Shown piece by piece: positions 37,948-47,907 of a stretch of 64,000 bases of DNA. The stretch's first letter is position 1; each line of letters opens with the position of its first letter. A model generated the notes under the pieces. That model did no database searches, was not told the origin of the DNA, and saw nothing but the letters and a program-made list of their open reading frames with translations. Source of the DNA: Marinobacterium aestuarii (GTDB taxonomy: Bacteria; Pseudomonadota; Gammaproteobacteria; Pseudomonadales; Balneatricaceae); the NCBI RefSeq assembly GCF_001651805.1, contig NZ_CP015839.1:1674001-1738000 (forward strand). Direction: 5' to 3'. The position numbers and the translations under genes are program-made.

Positions 37948-38183
37948 AGATCTGTTCTCGACATCTGTCCGCGCATTACCTTGCTGAGAATCCGGATGAC
38001 GCTGTATCTGTCCTGGTATATGACAGCGCCTTACACCCAGAGCCTGCTTTGCAGCACAGCCTGTGCGTAACTCCCTAACTAGTATGGAACAGATATTAGA
38101 GCTTGGTGCAGTGATTTTGCAACGGTAAAAAGCAGCTGCCTGTAACCGCTTAGGCTGCGGCGCTTACAGGCAGATTTGGTGTG

Positions 38184-38882
38184 CTAACGCGGGCTGAAAG
38201 TCAGGTAGGGGAACAGCTGTGCCAGTACCCCTGCGATCGCATCACGCTGGCCGCGGCTGTCAAACATCAGCACCGCATCGCCCTCGGAAAAATAGGCGCC
38301 CAGCAATGCTGGCAGGCGCGTGCCCGGCTTGAACGCCGAGCTGTTGGTAAGGCCGTTGCATTCGAAAGAGCCTGGGCGTATTGGATCATAGGCCCAGCGG
38401 CCGGTACTCCAGCTGGGGGCCTGGGCGGCGTTGACGGCAAAGCACAGGCGTGCCGGGCGCAGAATCAGCGCAAAACGCTGGCCGATCATAGAGTCCTGAA
38501 CACGCAGGGAGGTGGCCGTGGCATTGCGACTCAGGCTCCAGGCGACGAAGCCGCTATCGCCACTGTCATTGTCAAATACCATCATCAGCCTGTCTTGCTG
38601 GGTTGACCAGCGATTCTCACGGAACTGGTACTCACGGGCCAGGGTGGCGGCATGCTGGCCGCTGTACAGCACCTGGCGCTGATAGTCATCGACAAAGCTG
38701 CGGGCCAGCTCGCCGGGATCGGCTCGCAAGGCCGTGATCTGAGGGCGTACCTTGTCGGGGAAAATGTCGGTCTGACGCGGTGCCGGCTCCGGCGGCGGGG
38801 TAACAACGGACGGTGGTGGCGTGCTGCTGCAGCCAGCGAGCAGCAGGGCAGGCAAAAACAGGCGAAAGTTGGGCAGGTGCAT
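38184..38882 (-). CDS. Predicted lipoprotein of unknown function
   Basis: A 232-residue protein with a lipoprotein signal (LFLPALLLAGCSS) placing the lipidated cysteine at about residue 18. A Pro-rich stretch (TPPPSVVTPPPEPAPR) links to a soluble domain with no motif I recognise: it contains FVDDYQRQVLYSGQHAATLAREYQFRENRW and RWAYDPIRPGSFECNGLTNS. The residue after the cysteine is serine, so outer-membrane sorting is likely by the Lol rule. No neighbour indicates a role. It is divergent from the acetyltransferase gene at 39118. Confidence 0.75.
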   Translation of the reverse strand: MHLPNFRLFLPALLLAGCSSTPPPSVVTPPPEPAPRQTDIFPDKVRPQITALRADPGELARSFVDDYQRQVLYSGQHAATLAREYQFRENRWSTQQDRLMMVFDNDSGDSGFVAWSLSRNATATSLRVQDSMIGQRFALILRPARLCFAVNAAQAPSWSTGRWAYDPIRPGSFECNGLTNSSAFKPGTRLPALLGAYFSEGDAVLMFDSRGQRDAIAGVLAQLFPYLTFSPR

Positions 38883-39117
38883 GCGGGGTCTCTGTCCTTT
38901 GGCTGAAAATTATCCTGAAGGGGGTATTGTATGCGAGTTTTTTGCCACTGGCAGGCCGTGCCCGAGTGGCCGGGGATAGGGTGCAAGACGCCCGGGCGTT
39001 GCTCTTATGCATAATGACATACGGGTTGCTGGCTCCCGTAACCGGCTTTGCAGGCTAAAATAGTATGCTGATCTGCATGAGCAGCTTCAGCAGTCTCGTC
39101 TGAACAGGAAGGGTCGC

Positions 39118-41853
39118 GTGTCGACAAAATACCTAAAGCGATTTTTCAAACCGGACTCCATTGCTGTCTTTGGTGCCTCGGAGCGCGATGACAGCATGGG
39201 TGGCGTTGTGCTGCAGAATCTGCTTGACGGTGGTTACCAGGGTGAACTGATTGTCGTCAACGCCCAGGGCTACGAGACGGTAAGGGGTGTGCCCTGTGTC
39301 AAGAGTGTCAGTGAGCTGGCGAAGATGCCGGATCTGGCCATTATCTGCTCGCCGCCCCAGACCGTTGCCGACATTATCCGCAAGCTTGGTGCCCATATGG
39401 TCAAGGCGGCGCTGATTCTTACCGGTGGCCTGTCGATTCGAGACAGCAAGACCGAGCGTACCTTGCATGAGGAAGTGCTGGACGCCGCGCATCCCTATGG
39501 CATCCGCATCCTGGGGCCGGACTGCATGGGTTTGCTGGTGCCGGGGTCCCGCATGAATGCCAGTTATTCCCACGTTAATATCAGTCACGGCAAGGTGGCG
39601 TACGTGGGTCAGTCGGGGCTGATTGGCACCGCCATGATTGACTGGGCAAACGGGCAGGAGATTGGTTTTTCCCACTTTCTGACCCTGGGTGAAAGTGTTG
39701 ATGTTGATATTCCCGCAGTGATCGATTATCTGGCCAAGGACCCTCACACCCACGCCATTTTGCTGCAGATGGATCGCATGACCGGTTCTGCACGGGACTT
39801 TCTCTCGGCGTTACGCGCCGCATCACGCAACAAGCTGGTGCTGGTGCTCAAGTCCGATGTGGTGCAGGATGCCGAGCACTGCGCTCGCCTGGCGCCCGGT
39901 GTCAGCGATGAAGACCTTGTGTATGACGCTGCGCTGCGCCGTGCCGGTGTGCTGCGGGTCGAAACCTCGGATCAGCTGTTCCATGCTCTGGAAACCCTTT
40001 CGCGCATGAAGCCCATGCGTGGCGAGCGGCTGGCCATTGTGTCCAATGGCATGGGGCCCAATGCACTGGCAACCGACCGCTTGCTGCGCGGTCGTGGCCA
40101 GTTGGCGCCGTTGTCAGAGGCCAGTTGTGAGGCGTTAGCGGCATTGCTACCCGATGGCTGGAACCGGGGCAATCCTGTGGATCTAAATGCCGACGCCACG
40201 CCCGAGCGCTTTGCCAGAGCGCTGCGTATCCTGGTCGCCGACGCCGCAGTGGATACGGTGCTGGTGATACATGCGCCGACCCATCCTGCGCCGGGTGCCG
40301 AGACCGCCCGGGCGGTGATAGAGGTTGCCCGGGGAACGCCACGCAACGTGCTCAGTTGCTGGATGGGCCGGGCCACGGCCATTGCCGCCCGCAATCATTT
40401 CAATACCGCCGGCATCGCCACCTTCATTACCCCTGAAGAGGCGGTTGATGCCTTCCTGCAGATGGTGCGCTACAGGCACAATCAGGACGTCATGCGCCAG
40501 ACGCCGGCGCCTTTTCTGCAGCAGAACAGCCAGAATCACATCCAGGCGCGTAATCTGGTGGCCCAGGCGCTGGAAGCAGGGCGGGGGTTTCTGCACCATG
40601 CCCAGGCCTGTGAATTACTGGATCTGTACGGCGTGCCGGTGTCCCATTCGTACTATGCCGATTCGGTTGAAGGCGTGGTGGAGGTGGCCAAGCAGCTGGG
40701 CGGATCCGTGGCCGTGCGGGCGCTGCACTGTGAGAATGTCTACCCGTTCAGCTATGACGACAAGGTGCGCCAGCGCTGGCGCGATCTGGCGCTGGATCTG
40801 TACTCGGTCAGTGAGGTGCGCCATGCCGTGACTCGGCTTGAGTACCGCGTGCGTGAGCGCTTCAGTGATGATCAGGTGATGGGGTTTTGCGTGCAGCAGA
40901 TGAAGCGTGGCTTTCAGTCGCTGCAGATCAACGTGGGCATTACCCGCGACCCCATCTTCGGGCCGCTGCTGCTGTTTGGCACAGGGGGTTATACGGTGGA
41001 TGTGCTGGCGGATCGACAGCTGATGCTGCCACCGCTGAATCAGGCGCTGGCCCGTACCCTGGTGCAGCGCTCGCGGGTGTACGACATCATCTGTGAAAAC
41101 AGCTATCAGGTTGAACGCGATGTCGATCAATTGTGCGATCTGCTGATCAAGTTGTCGGAAATGGTGGTGGATCTGCCTAATATCGCCGGGCTGGAAATTA
41201 ACCCGCTGCTGCTCAACAAGCGCGGTCTGCTGGCGGTGGATGTGGCCGTGTCGGTGGCCGAGCCTGTGCGCCTGGCCATATCGCCGTACCCCGAGCATCT
41301 GACCGAGACGATTCGTCTGCGTCGCTCTGGCCGCAAGGCTGTGCTGCGCGCCATTCGAGGTGAAGATGAACCCGATCATCTGGAGTTTTACAATCATCTC
41401 AGCCCTGAATCTATCCGCATGCGCTATTTCTACAGCCGTGGTGTGCCGACGCACCAGGAGCTGGCCAACTGGACCCAGATTGATTATGACCGCGAAATGG
41501 CCTTTGTGGTGTCGGCACCGCGGGAAAACGGCGCCGGCAACGAGACCCTGGCCGTGGTGCGGGCGGTGACGGATGCGGATAATGTGCGCAGCGAGTTCTC
41601 CATTGTTATTCGGGACGATCTGCAGGGGGAGGGTGTCGGGGCTGTGCTGATGCACAAGCTGATCGACTACTGTCGCAGTCGGGGGACGCTGCAGCTGTAT
41701 GGCTCGACCCTGCCGGTTAACCGGGGCATGCAGACCCTGGCCCGAAAGCTGGGTTTCAAGGTGCGTTTCAATGCCGAAGAGGATGTGGTCGAGATGGTCA
41801 TGATGCTGAATGAGGCGACCGAGGAATGGCAGATGTACCGGTTGCAGTCATGA
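39118..41853 (+). CDS. PatZ-like protein lysine acetyltransferase (acyl-CoA synthetase-like + GNAT)
   Basis: A 911-residue protein joining an NDP-forming acyl-CoA synthetase-like module to a C-terminal GNAT domain, as in E. coli PatZ/YfiQ and Salmonella Pat. The order is a CoA-binding domain (DSIAVFGASERDDSMGGVVL, residues about 10-130), a ligase-CoA region (VAYVGQSGLIGTAMIDWA and IVSNGMGPNALATD), an ATP-grasp domain (about 490-720, LEINPLLLNKRGLLAVDVAV) and a GNAT domain (about 740-900, with DDLQGEGVGAVLMHKLIDY). Known Pat proteins acetylate and switch off acetyl-CoA synthetase. The start is GTG preceded by AGGAAGG. An alkyltransferase-like gene overlaps its stop codon by four bases. Confidence 0.88.
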   Translation: MSTKYLKRFFKPDSIAVFGASERDDSMGGVVLQNLLDGGYQGELIVVNAQGYETVRGVPCVKSVSELAKMPDLAIICSPPQTVADIIRKLGAHMVKAALILTGGLSIRDSKTERTLHEEVLDAAHPYGIRILGPDCMGLLVPGSRMNASYSHVNISHGKVAYVGQSGLIGTAMIDWANGQEIGFSHFLTLGESVDVDIPAVIDYLAKDPHTHAILLQMDRMTGSARDFLSALRAASRNKLVLVLKSDVVQDAEHCARLAPGVSDEDLVYDAALRRAGVLRVETSDQLFHALETLSRMKPMRGERLAIVSNGMGPNALATDRLLRGRGQLAPLSEASCEALAALLPDGWNRGNPVDLNADATPERFARALRILVADAAVDTVLVIHAPTHPAPGAETARAVIEVARGTPRNVLSCWMGRATAIAARNHFNTAGIATFITPEEAVDAFLQMVRYRHNQDVMRQTPAPFLQQNSQNHIQARNLVAQALEAGRGFLHHAQACELLDLYGVPVSHSYYADSVEGVVEVAKQLGGSVAVRALHCENVYPFSYDDKVRQRWRDLALDLYSVSEVRHAVTRLEYRVRERFSDDQVMGFCVQQMKRGFQSLQINVGITRDPIFGPLLLFGTGGYTVDVLADRQLMLPPLNQALARTLVQRSRVYDIICENSYQVERDVDQLCDLLIKLSEMVVDLPNIAGLEINPLLLNKRGLLAVDVAVSVAEPVRLAISPYPEHLTETIRLRRSGRKAVLRAIRGEDEPDHLEFYNHLSPESIRMRYFYSRGVPTHQELANWTQIDYDREMAFVVSAPRENGAGNETLAVVRAVTDADNVRSEFSIVIRDDLQGEGVGAVLMHKLIDYCRSRGTLQLYGSTLPVNRGMQTLARKLGFKVRFNAEEDVVEMVMMLNEATEEWQMYRLQS

Positions 41854-42218
41854 GTCTGGAGACCGCCCTGGCGCGCGATGGCGCCGAGGCCGATGTCAGC
41901 GCAGAACCTCTCACGGATGCCGAGCGTATCTGGCAGGTGGTGGCACGCATCCCCAGTGGGCGGGTCTGCAGCTACGGTCAGGTGGCCGAGCTGGCGGGCC
42001 TTGTGCGTCGGGCGCGCCTGGTGGGGCGTATTCTCAGCCGGCTGCCGGAGGGCAGTCGATTGCCGTGGCACCGGGTGGTGAACGCCAGGGGCGAACTGTC
42101 GTTGCCGGCGCAGAGTGAAGGTGCGCGGCTGCAACGCAGTCGGCTTGAATCCGAGGGTATCTGTTTTCTGCGTGGACGCATTTCGCTGGCGCACTACCGC
42201 TGGGATGGCGAAGGCTGA
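41850..42218 (+). CDS. Alkyltransferase-like (ATL/MGMT-family) DNA repair protein
   Basis: A 122-residue DNA-binding domain of the O6-alkylguanine alkyltransferase family. IWQVVARIPSGRVCSYGQVAELAG is the helix-turn-helix and arginine-finger region. The active-site segment reads LPWHRVVNARGELSLP: the acceptor cysteine of PCHR is replaced by tryptophan, the hallmark of alkyltransferase-like proteins, which bind O6-alkylguanine without repairing it and hand it to nucleotide-excision repair. The ATG at 41850 overlaps the stop of the upstream acetyltransferase gene (ATGA); an in-frame ATG at 41826 lies inside that gene. Confidence 0.88.
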   Translation: MSLETALARDGAEADVSAEPLTDAERIWQVVARIPSGRVCSYGQVAELAGLVRRARLVGRILSRLPEGSRLPWHRVVNARGELSLPAQSEGARLQRSRLESEGICFLRGRISLAHYRWDGEG

Positions 42219-42313
42219 GCCGTTACGGGGCAGGCGGTTTTTTTGGCGGGCGACTAAACCTGGGCGCAGTAAAGTTCGTGCAGGGTTTCAATCAGCCGTT
42301 GTGCCTTTAACGG

Positions 42314-42913
42314 TTAGCCTGCGGGAGTCTCGACGGGTGTCTCAGGCTGTGCTCTGAAGGCCTCCAATCCCTGCACGACCAGGCTGTAGGTCGCGTCTAT
42401 GGCGCTGGCAATATTGCCCTCAAGTACGGCCTGACCCTTTAGAATGTCACGCGCCTGGGCAAAGCCCTGGTCGATGCCGCCCTGTATCAGGTCGGCGAAG
42501 CTGAGGCGGGCGTCGCCCGCGTTCAGTTCCGGGTGCTGGCTCTGATAGGACGCGAAAAAGGCCGTCGAGCGGCTCAGGATGCGCGCGGCTGTGGCTTCGG
42601 GGCTGACATCCAGCTCTGCGGCATAGGCGGTCTGAATCGCTGAGTCGCCAAGGTCCGTCTGCAGTGCTTCATTGAGTGCGCCTATAACGCTGCGATACAG
42701 CGCCTCCATGGGCTGGCTGCCCACAGTGATACTGACCTTGAGTGAAGCTTCGAGAATCGCTTCGTTGCGCGCCTGGCTATGATCGGCGGGCGTGAGCTGC
42801 TTGTCGCTACGGGCCGCTTGAGAAACCGCTGTGCCCAGGCCGCCGGCGGGACGGTCTTGGGCTCTGGCGCGGGCGGAGACCTGTCGGCCGAAGTTGTCGG
42901 GTTTTATGTCCAT
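42314..42913 (-). CDS. DUF5610 domain protein
   Basis: A 199-residue, mostly helical, soluble protein without signal peptide. The N-terminal 50 residues are polar and likely disordered. The core (ALYRSVIGALNEALQTDLGDSAIQTAYAAELDVSPEATAARIL, then STAFFASYQSQHPEL) matches my recollection of DUF5610, including the SPEATAxRI stretch. The C-terminal part (LIQGGIDQGFAQARDILKGQ) is also typical. Function unknown; members often have near-C-terminal Pro/Thr tails as here. It lies 75 bp downstream of a diguanylate cyclase on the same strand. Confidence 0.7.
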   Translation of the reverse strand: MDIKPDNFGRQVSARARAQDRPAGGLGTAVSQAARSDKQLTPADHSQARNEAILEASLKVSITVGSQPMEALYRSVIGALNEALQTDLGDSAIQTAYAAELDVSPEATAARILSRSTAFFASYQSQHPELNAGDARLSFADLIQGGIDQGFAQARDILKGQAVLEGNIASAIDATYSLVVQGLEAFRAQPETPVETPAG

Positions 42914-42987
42914 GGCGGATCAGGCTCCCAGCGTTAGTGGATGCCCTGAGTATCGGCGGCGTGCCCCGGCTGTTGAGTGAAACCTAT

Positions 42988-44307
42988 TCATGCAAAATCC
43001 GCCTGGCTGTTGCGCCTGGGGCGCCGCGTCTGCTGAGAGTTTGCCAGGGTGCGGTTGCGCCCGGCGCCTTTGGCGGCGTAGAGCGCCTTGTCGGCCAGCT
43101 GCATGACTTCATCGCTGTGCAGCTGTGCAGGTCCGCGCTCGCACAGGCCAATGCTGATGGTGACCCGAAGCGCCTTGTCCGAGCCTTGGGTTGACCTCTT
43201 GGCGGGCGTGCCTGTCTGACGCTGTTGGCGGCCCGCCTTGGCATTTTCGGTGCGGTTGGGCTGGCGCAGATGCAGCGGGTAGCCGGCGATGGCTTCGCGC
43301 AGCTGTTCGAGATAGGGCAGAGCCTCGGCCTCGGTTTTGCCGCGAAATAGCACCGTGAACTCCTCGCCGCCGTAGCGGAAGACCCGTCCGCCACCGCCTA
43401 CCTGCTTGAGTTGAGATGCCACCATGCGTAACACTTGGTCGCCGGCGTCGTGGCCGTGGCGATCATTGAACTGTTTGAAATGATCGATATCCATCATGGC
43501 CAGGGTATAGCGCTGGCCCAGGCTGCTGAGCTGCTCCTGCAGCGCCCGGCGTGCCGGCAGGCCCGTCAGCTCATCAATAAACGCCAGATGGTGAGAGTGT
43601 GAGACCAATGCCTGACACAGTATCAGCTGGATACAGGTGAACAGCAGCGGTGAGATGTGCGTCAGGTCAAACCAGAAAAACAGTGCCGGCATGATGAGCA
43701 GAGATACGAACAGTGCCGCATCGGCGCGGGTGCGGCGCAGCGATAACACCAGGGCGCTGAGTACAAAGGTCAGCCCAAATAGCCAGGCGGCGCCTTCACT
43801 GAGGTAGTGACCTGCGACGAGCAGTTCGAGCAGCAGCATGGGCAGGTATCCAAGCCAGTAGCCCAGAATCTGTTGCTGCCATAGGAACCCGAGTATCAGG
43901 TAGGTGGCCAGGGGCAATAGCAGGCGCAGCCAGGCACCAGGGTTGAGCAGGCCGCGCTCGGGCGCGAGGCAAATCACGAATTGGTTGATGGGCAGCAGCA
44001 GGGACAGCAGGCTGAACAGCACGTAATTGTCGGGTCGTTCCAGCGGGGTCTGCAGGCAGAGCTGGATAAGTGCGTAGACGCCCAGCAGATTGAATGCGGC
44101 GAACAGCAGCCGGCTCTGGTTAAACATAAACCCCAGCAGCAGGTTGGCAGCACCGAGCAGATAGGGCAGGGTGACAATCAGCAGTTGCAGTTCCGGGGAC
44201 AGGCGGCTCAGGTTGCTGAATAGCACCAGTGTCGCCATGAGCATCAGGGCAAAGGGTGCGATAAGCAGGCGAAGCACTTGTATCGTCACAAACGCACTAT
44301 CCTTCAT
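42988..44307 (-). CDS. Multi-spanning diguanylate cyclase (GGDEF)
   Basis: A 439-residue protein with about seven or eight hydrophobic segments in residues 10-235 followed by a GGDEF domain. The active site is RYGGEEF, and substrate binding MMDIDHFKQFNDRHGHDAGD is intact. There is no RxxD inhibitory site at the usual distance (the stretch is GGGGRVF), so feedback inhibition is not expected. The domain carries an unusual basic, low-complexity insertion (about residues 355-380, rich in K, R, Q and T) between the active-site half and VTISIGLCERG. The membrane part is of unknown ligand. It is divergent from the universal stress gene. Confidence 0.88.
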   Translation of the reverse strand: MKDSAFVTIQVLRLLIAPFALMLMATLVLFSNLSRLSPELQLLIVTLPYLLGAANLLLGFMFNQSRLLFAAFNLLGVYALIQLCLQTPLERPDNYVLFSLLSLLLPINQFVICLAPERGLLNPGAWLRLLLPLATYLILGFLWQQQILGYWLGYLPMLLLELLVAGHYLSEGAAWLFGLTFVLSALVLSLRRTRADAALFVSLLIMPALFFWFDLTHISPLLFTCIQLILCQALVSHSHHLAFIDELTGLPARRALQEQLSSLGQRYTLAMMDIDHFKQFNDRHGHDAGDQVLRMVASQLKQVGGGGRVFRYGGEEFTVLFRGKTEAEALPYLEQLREAIAGYPLHLRQPNRTENAKAGRQQRQTGTPAKRSTQGSDKALRVTISIGLCERGPAQLHSDEVMQLADKALYAAKGAGRNRTLANSQQTRRPRRNSQADFA

Positions 44308-44539
44308 ATAGTGTGCGCTGATCCTAGCAGACTCTGCCGGTCTCCGGGAGACTGTACTTCACTTTGTCGCGTTATCAATCAAGCCTGCGGCGGCGAGGCA
44401 TCAATGCCGTTGTGTATCGGTCTCCCTGGTTGCTCCGGGTGGGCTGATCAGTCCTCGCGGGCCAGTCCGTATTCTCAGGAGCAGTTGCCAGAAAAGGCTG
44501 CCGGGCTCGAGCAGAGATCTCGCTGTTGCAGGAGGCAAT

Positions 44540-45466
44540 ATGAAAACGATTAGCAAGATTCTGGTCAATGTCGAAGAGCATCACGATAGCGCCGAGGCGA
44601 TCGCCAAGGCCGTTTGGCTGGCGGAACGCTCGGGCGCGTCTATCGAGTTGTTTTGCTGTTGTTTCAACCTTTCGGTACGCAACGGCTACCTGTTCGATCA
44701 GGAGGCGGGTCTGCACGCGCAGCATGGCTATTTGCGCCAGGTGGAAGAGCGCTTGCTGGCAATCGCCTCGAGCCTGCAGAGCCAGGGGCTGAGTGTGGAA
44801 GTGGATGTCGCCTGGGATCGGCATCATTGCGATGGCGTTCTGCGCAAGGCGCAGCGCTACGACCCCGATCTGCTGATTCACCAGATTGGTGTCCACAGCC
44901 GGCTGGGACACTACTGGATGGCGCACCATGACTGGCAGTTACTGCGGCAATGTGCGGTGCCGATGTTGCTGGTCAAGGCGCATCAGTGGGGCCGTATACC
45001 CCAGGTGGCTGCCTGTGTCGATCCGTTTCACGAGTGCGATGCGCCGGCGGAACTGGACCGCGGCATTCTGAATCAGGCCTGTGTGCTGGCGCGCCTGGCC
45101 GATGGCCGTATGCATGTGGTACACAGCTTTCAGACCCTGCCGCAGGCGGTGATATTCGATGAACATGTTGTGACGGATTATGCCGCGCTGCAGCGAAAGG
45201 TCGTGCAGCAGCATGCCGATGCGCTGCAAAAGATGCTGGATGAGCTGGTGCATATTGACGCTGAAAACGTGCATCAGTTGCAGGGGGAGAGCCATGTCAC
45301 CCTGCCTGCGTTTGCCGCGCAGCACAAAATTGATGTGATGGTGATGGGGTCGGTTGCCAGAGGCTTTCTGGACAGGTTGCTGCTGGGCAGTACCATTGAG
45401 CGGATCTTCGATCACCTGGACTGTGACGTGCTGGCGGTCAAGCCACCGGGCTTTGGTTCGCCCTGA
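44540..45466 (+). CDS. Tandem universal stress protein (UspE-like)
   Basis: A 308-residue protein with two Usp folds. The first spans about residues 1-150 (ILVNVEEHHDSAEAIAKAVWLAERSGA at the start, CAVPMLLVKA at the end). The second spans about 155-305 and ends VMGSVARGFLDRLLLGSTIERIFDHLDCDVLAVKP. That last segment matches the ATP-type Usp motif only partly (GxxA rather than GxxG before the nine-residue spacer), as in other UspE proteins. Overall length and arrangement fit UspE of E. coli. Probably a cytoplasmic stress protein. A GGAGG lies a few bases before the ATG. The 3' end meets a strong bidirectional terminator shared with xthA. Confidence 0.88.
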   Translation: MKTISKILVNVEEHHDSAEAIAKAVWLAERSGASIELFCCCFNLSVRNGYLFDQEAGLHAQHGYLRQVEERLLAIASSLQSQGLSVEVDVAWDRHHCDGVLRKAQRYDPDLLIHQIGVHSRLGHYWMAHHDWQLLRQCAVPMLLVKAHQWGRIPQVAACVDPFHECDAPAELDRGILNQACVLARLADGRMHVVHSFQTLPQAVIFDEHVVTDYAALQRKVVQQHADALQKMLDELVHIDAENVHQLQGESHVTLPAFAAQHKIDVMVMGSVARGFLDRLLLGSTIERIFDHLDCDVLAVKPPGFGSP

Positions 45467-45504
45467 CCGAGAGTGTCGCCGCCGCGACGACAACTACGGG
45501 GAAT

Positions 45505-45536
45505 GCAAAAGGCCCGCGCATTCGCGGGCCTTTTGC
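45505..45536. terminator. Bidirectional terminator between usp and xthA
   Basis: Perfect 14-bp stem GCAAAAGGCCCGCG / CGCGGGCCTTTTGC around loop CATT; the A and T runs lie inside the stem ends so both strands terminate. Confidence 0.9.
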
Positions 45537-45557
45537 TATAGCGGCTGCTTGGAGATC

Positions 45558-46373
45558 TCAGAGGTCGAAGGTGGCCCATATGGGTGCATGGTCGGACGGC
45601 TTTTCCATGGCACGAATCACATAGTCGATATCTGCGTCTGTGCACAGGCTTGCCAGGGGTGCCGTCGCCAGGATGGCGTCAATGCGCAGGCCGCGTCTGG
45701 GCTCGCGTTCAAAGCCGCGGCTGCGGTAATCAAACCAGCTGAAGTGTGCGTTGTCGTCGGGCTTGTGCAGTCGGTAGGTGTCTTGCAGGCCCCAGCCCTG
45801 AAGACGTTGCAGCCACTCGCGCTCGACGGGCTGAAAGCTGCTTTTGCCATCGCGCAGCCAGCGCTTGCGGTTGTCTTCGCCAATGCCGATATCAATGTCT
45901 TCGGGGGAGATGTTCAGGTCTCCCATCACTACCAGCAGCTCGGCCGGGTCGCAGTGCTGCTCCAGGTGGGCCTGCAGATCCGCGTAATACTTGCGTTTGG
46001 CGGGGAACTTGGTGGCGTGGGCAATGTTCTCGCCCTGGGGGAAATAGCCGTTAATGACCGTGACCTCGGTGCCGTTCTCACTGGCGTAGCGGCCGATGAT
46101 CAGGCGCTTTTGCGCATCTTCATCGTCCGTCAGGAAGCCTTTTTGCACGCTGAGCGGGGGCTGGCGCGAGATCAGGCAGACGCCGTAGTGGCCTTTCTGA
46201 CCATGAAACTCCACGTGGTAACCCAGGGCTTCGATGGCTTCGATAGGGAACTCGGGGTCTGAAACCTTGGTTTCCTGAATGCCGATAACATCCGGCTGGT
46301 GGGACTCGATCAGCGCGGCCAGCTGGTGCAGGCGGGCGCGTATTCCATTGGTATTGAATGAGACCAGCTTCAT
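45558..46373 (-). CDS. xthA: Exodeoxyribonuclease III
   Basis: AP endonuclease and 3'-5' exonuclease for base excision repair. The 271-residue protein starts [15 protein letters not shown] at the family-conserved position; an in-frame upstream ATG at 46436 would add 21 unrelated residues. Conserved catalytic segments: [14 protein letters not shown] (metal-binding Glu), [24 protein letters not shown] (Asp and Asn), [10 protein letters not shown] and the C-terminal [14 protein letters not shown] with the catalytic histidine. It is divergent from gor. Confidence 0.95.
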   Translation of the reverse strand: MKLVSFNTNGIRARLHQLAALIESHQPDVIGIQETKVSDPEFPIEAIEALGYHVEFHGQKGHYGVCLISRQPPLSVQKGFLTDDEDAQKRLIIGRYASENGTEVTVINGYFPQGENIAHATKFPAKRKYYADLQAHLEQHCDPAELLVVMGDLNISPEDIDIGIGEDNRKRWLRDGKSSFQPVEREWLQRLQGWGLQDTYRLHKPDDNAHFSWFDYRSRGFEREPRRGLRIDAILATAPLASLCTDADIDYVIRAMEKPSDHAPIWATFDL

Positions 46374-46551
46374 GCCTGACGGTACTCCTGATGACGGGCG
46401 GCGCAGCAGTGTAGCATGCCCGTTTGGCGGGCTCATCCCTGCAAATATAGCCGGGCGCTATTTCCGCTTTAGCGGCAGGCTATTGGCCTCTGGAAGGTGA
46501 AATCTATAGAGTAGGTCGCCACAGACACTGAGCAGCGAGAGGGAGGCCAGA

Positions 46552-47907
46552 GTGGCGGAATATGATTTTGATCTGTTTGTAATTGGAGCCGGGTCCGGCG
46601 GTGTGCGAGCGGGTCGCATGGCGGCTGCCATGGGAGTGCGGGTCGGCATCGCCGAAGACCGTTATCTGGGCGGCACCTGTGTGAACGTCGGCTGCGTACC
46701 GAAAAAACTCTATGTCTATGCCTCCCACTACGGCGACGATTTCTCCGAGGCGCGGGGTTTTGGCTGGCAGACAGAAAAGCCCCGTTTTCGCTGGGAAACG
46801 CTGCGCGACAACAAGAGCAAGGAAATCGAACGTCTCAACGGCATTTACCGCAATCTGCTGGTGAGCTCCGGCTGCACCCTGATCGAGGGGCGGGCACGCA
46901 TTGTGGATGCCCATACAGTGGCGGTGGGGGATGATCACTACAGTGTTGAGCGCATTCTGGTCGCGACCGGCGGCTGGCCCTTCGTGCCTGATATCGACGG
47001 TCGCGAGCATATTACGACCTCTAATGAAGTCTTCGATCTGGACACTTTTCCCGAGCGTGTTCTCGTCGTGGGCGGTGGCTATATCGCGGTGGAGTTCGCC
47101 GGCATCTTCGCAGGCCTGGGCGCCAAAACCCATCAGATCTATCGCGGTGAGCTGTTCCTGCGCGGCTTCGATCAGGAAGTGCGGGAGTTTGTGGCCGAGG
47201 AAATGCGCAAGAAAGACGTCGATCTGAGGTTCAATACCGATGTGAAGCGCATTGAGAAGGCGGCGGATGGCAGTCTGCGGGTTGAGCTGAAAGACGGTGG
47301 AATACTGGAAGCGGACTGCGTGCTCTATGCCACGGGTCGGGTGCCGAACGTGACCAATCTGGGGCTGGAAAAGGTGGCGGTACGCCAGCGCGACAATGGC
47401 GCCATTATCGTCGATGACCAGTTCCAGACCGGTGAAGCGTCGGTTTATGCCCTGGGTGATGTGACGGATCGCGTCCAGCTGACACCGGTGGCACTGGCCG
47501 AAGGCATGGCGCTGGTGCGCAACCTTTACGATGGCAAGGCGGAAAAGGTCGACTACGACCTTATTCCCACGGCCGTATTCTGCCAGCCCAATATCGGCAC
47601 TGTGGGGCTGAGTGAAGAGCAGGCCCGCGAGCGTTATAGAGCTATCGACGTCTACAGCTCCAGCTTTCGTGCCCTCAAGCACACTTTGAGTGGCAGCGAC
47701 GAGCGCACGCTGATGAAGATGATCGTGGATTCCGCCACTGATCGGGTCGTTGGCGTACACATGGTGGGCGGTGATGCCGGAGAAATTATTCAGGGCATTG
47801 CAATTGCCATGAAGGCCGGTGCCACCAAGGCGGTGTTCGACTCCACCATCGGTATTCACCCGACGGCGGCAGAAGAGTTTGTCACCATGCGTCAGAAGAC
47901 CCGCTAG
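46552..47907 (+). CDS. gor: Glutathione-disulfide reductase
   Basis: FAD- and NADPH-dependent enzyme that regenerates reduced glutathione. The 451-residue protein has the FAD loop [14 protein letters not shown], the redox disulfide [20 protein letters not shown], the NADPH fold [19 protein letters not shown] and the C-terminal dimer-interface motif [14 protein letters not shown] with the catalytic histidine. It begins with GTG behind GAGGG at good spacing. The TAG stop codon is at the left boundary of a 169-bp palindromic MITE. The protein retains the full C-terminus up to the usual TMRQ, so the insertion seems to have replaced at most a few residues. Confidence 0.95.
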   Translation: MAEYDFDLFVIGAGSGGVRAGRMAAAMGVRVGIAEDRYLGGTCVNVGCVPKKLYVYASHYGDDFSEARGFGWQTEKPRFRWETLRDNKSKEIERLNGIYRNLLVSSGCTLIEGRARIVDAHTVAVGDDHYSVERILVATGGWPFVPDIDGREHITTSNEVFDLDTFPERVLVVGGGYIAVEFAGIFAGLGAKTHQIYRGELFLRGFDQEVREFVAEEMRKKDVDLRFNTDVKRIEKAADGSLRVELKDGGILEADCVLYATGRVPNVTNLGLEKVAVRQRDNGAIIVDDQFQTGEASVYALGDVTDRVQLTPVALAEGMALVRNLYDGKAEKVDYDLIPTAVFCQPNIGTVGLSEEQARERYRAIDVYSSSFRALKHTLSGSDERTLMKMIVDSATDRVVGVHMVGGDAGEIIQGIAIAMKAGATKAVFDSTIGIHPTAAEEFVTMRQKTR

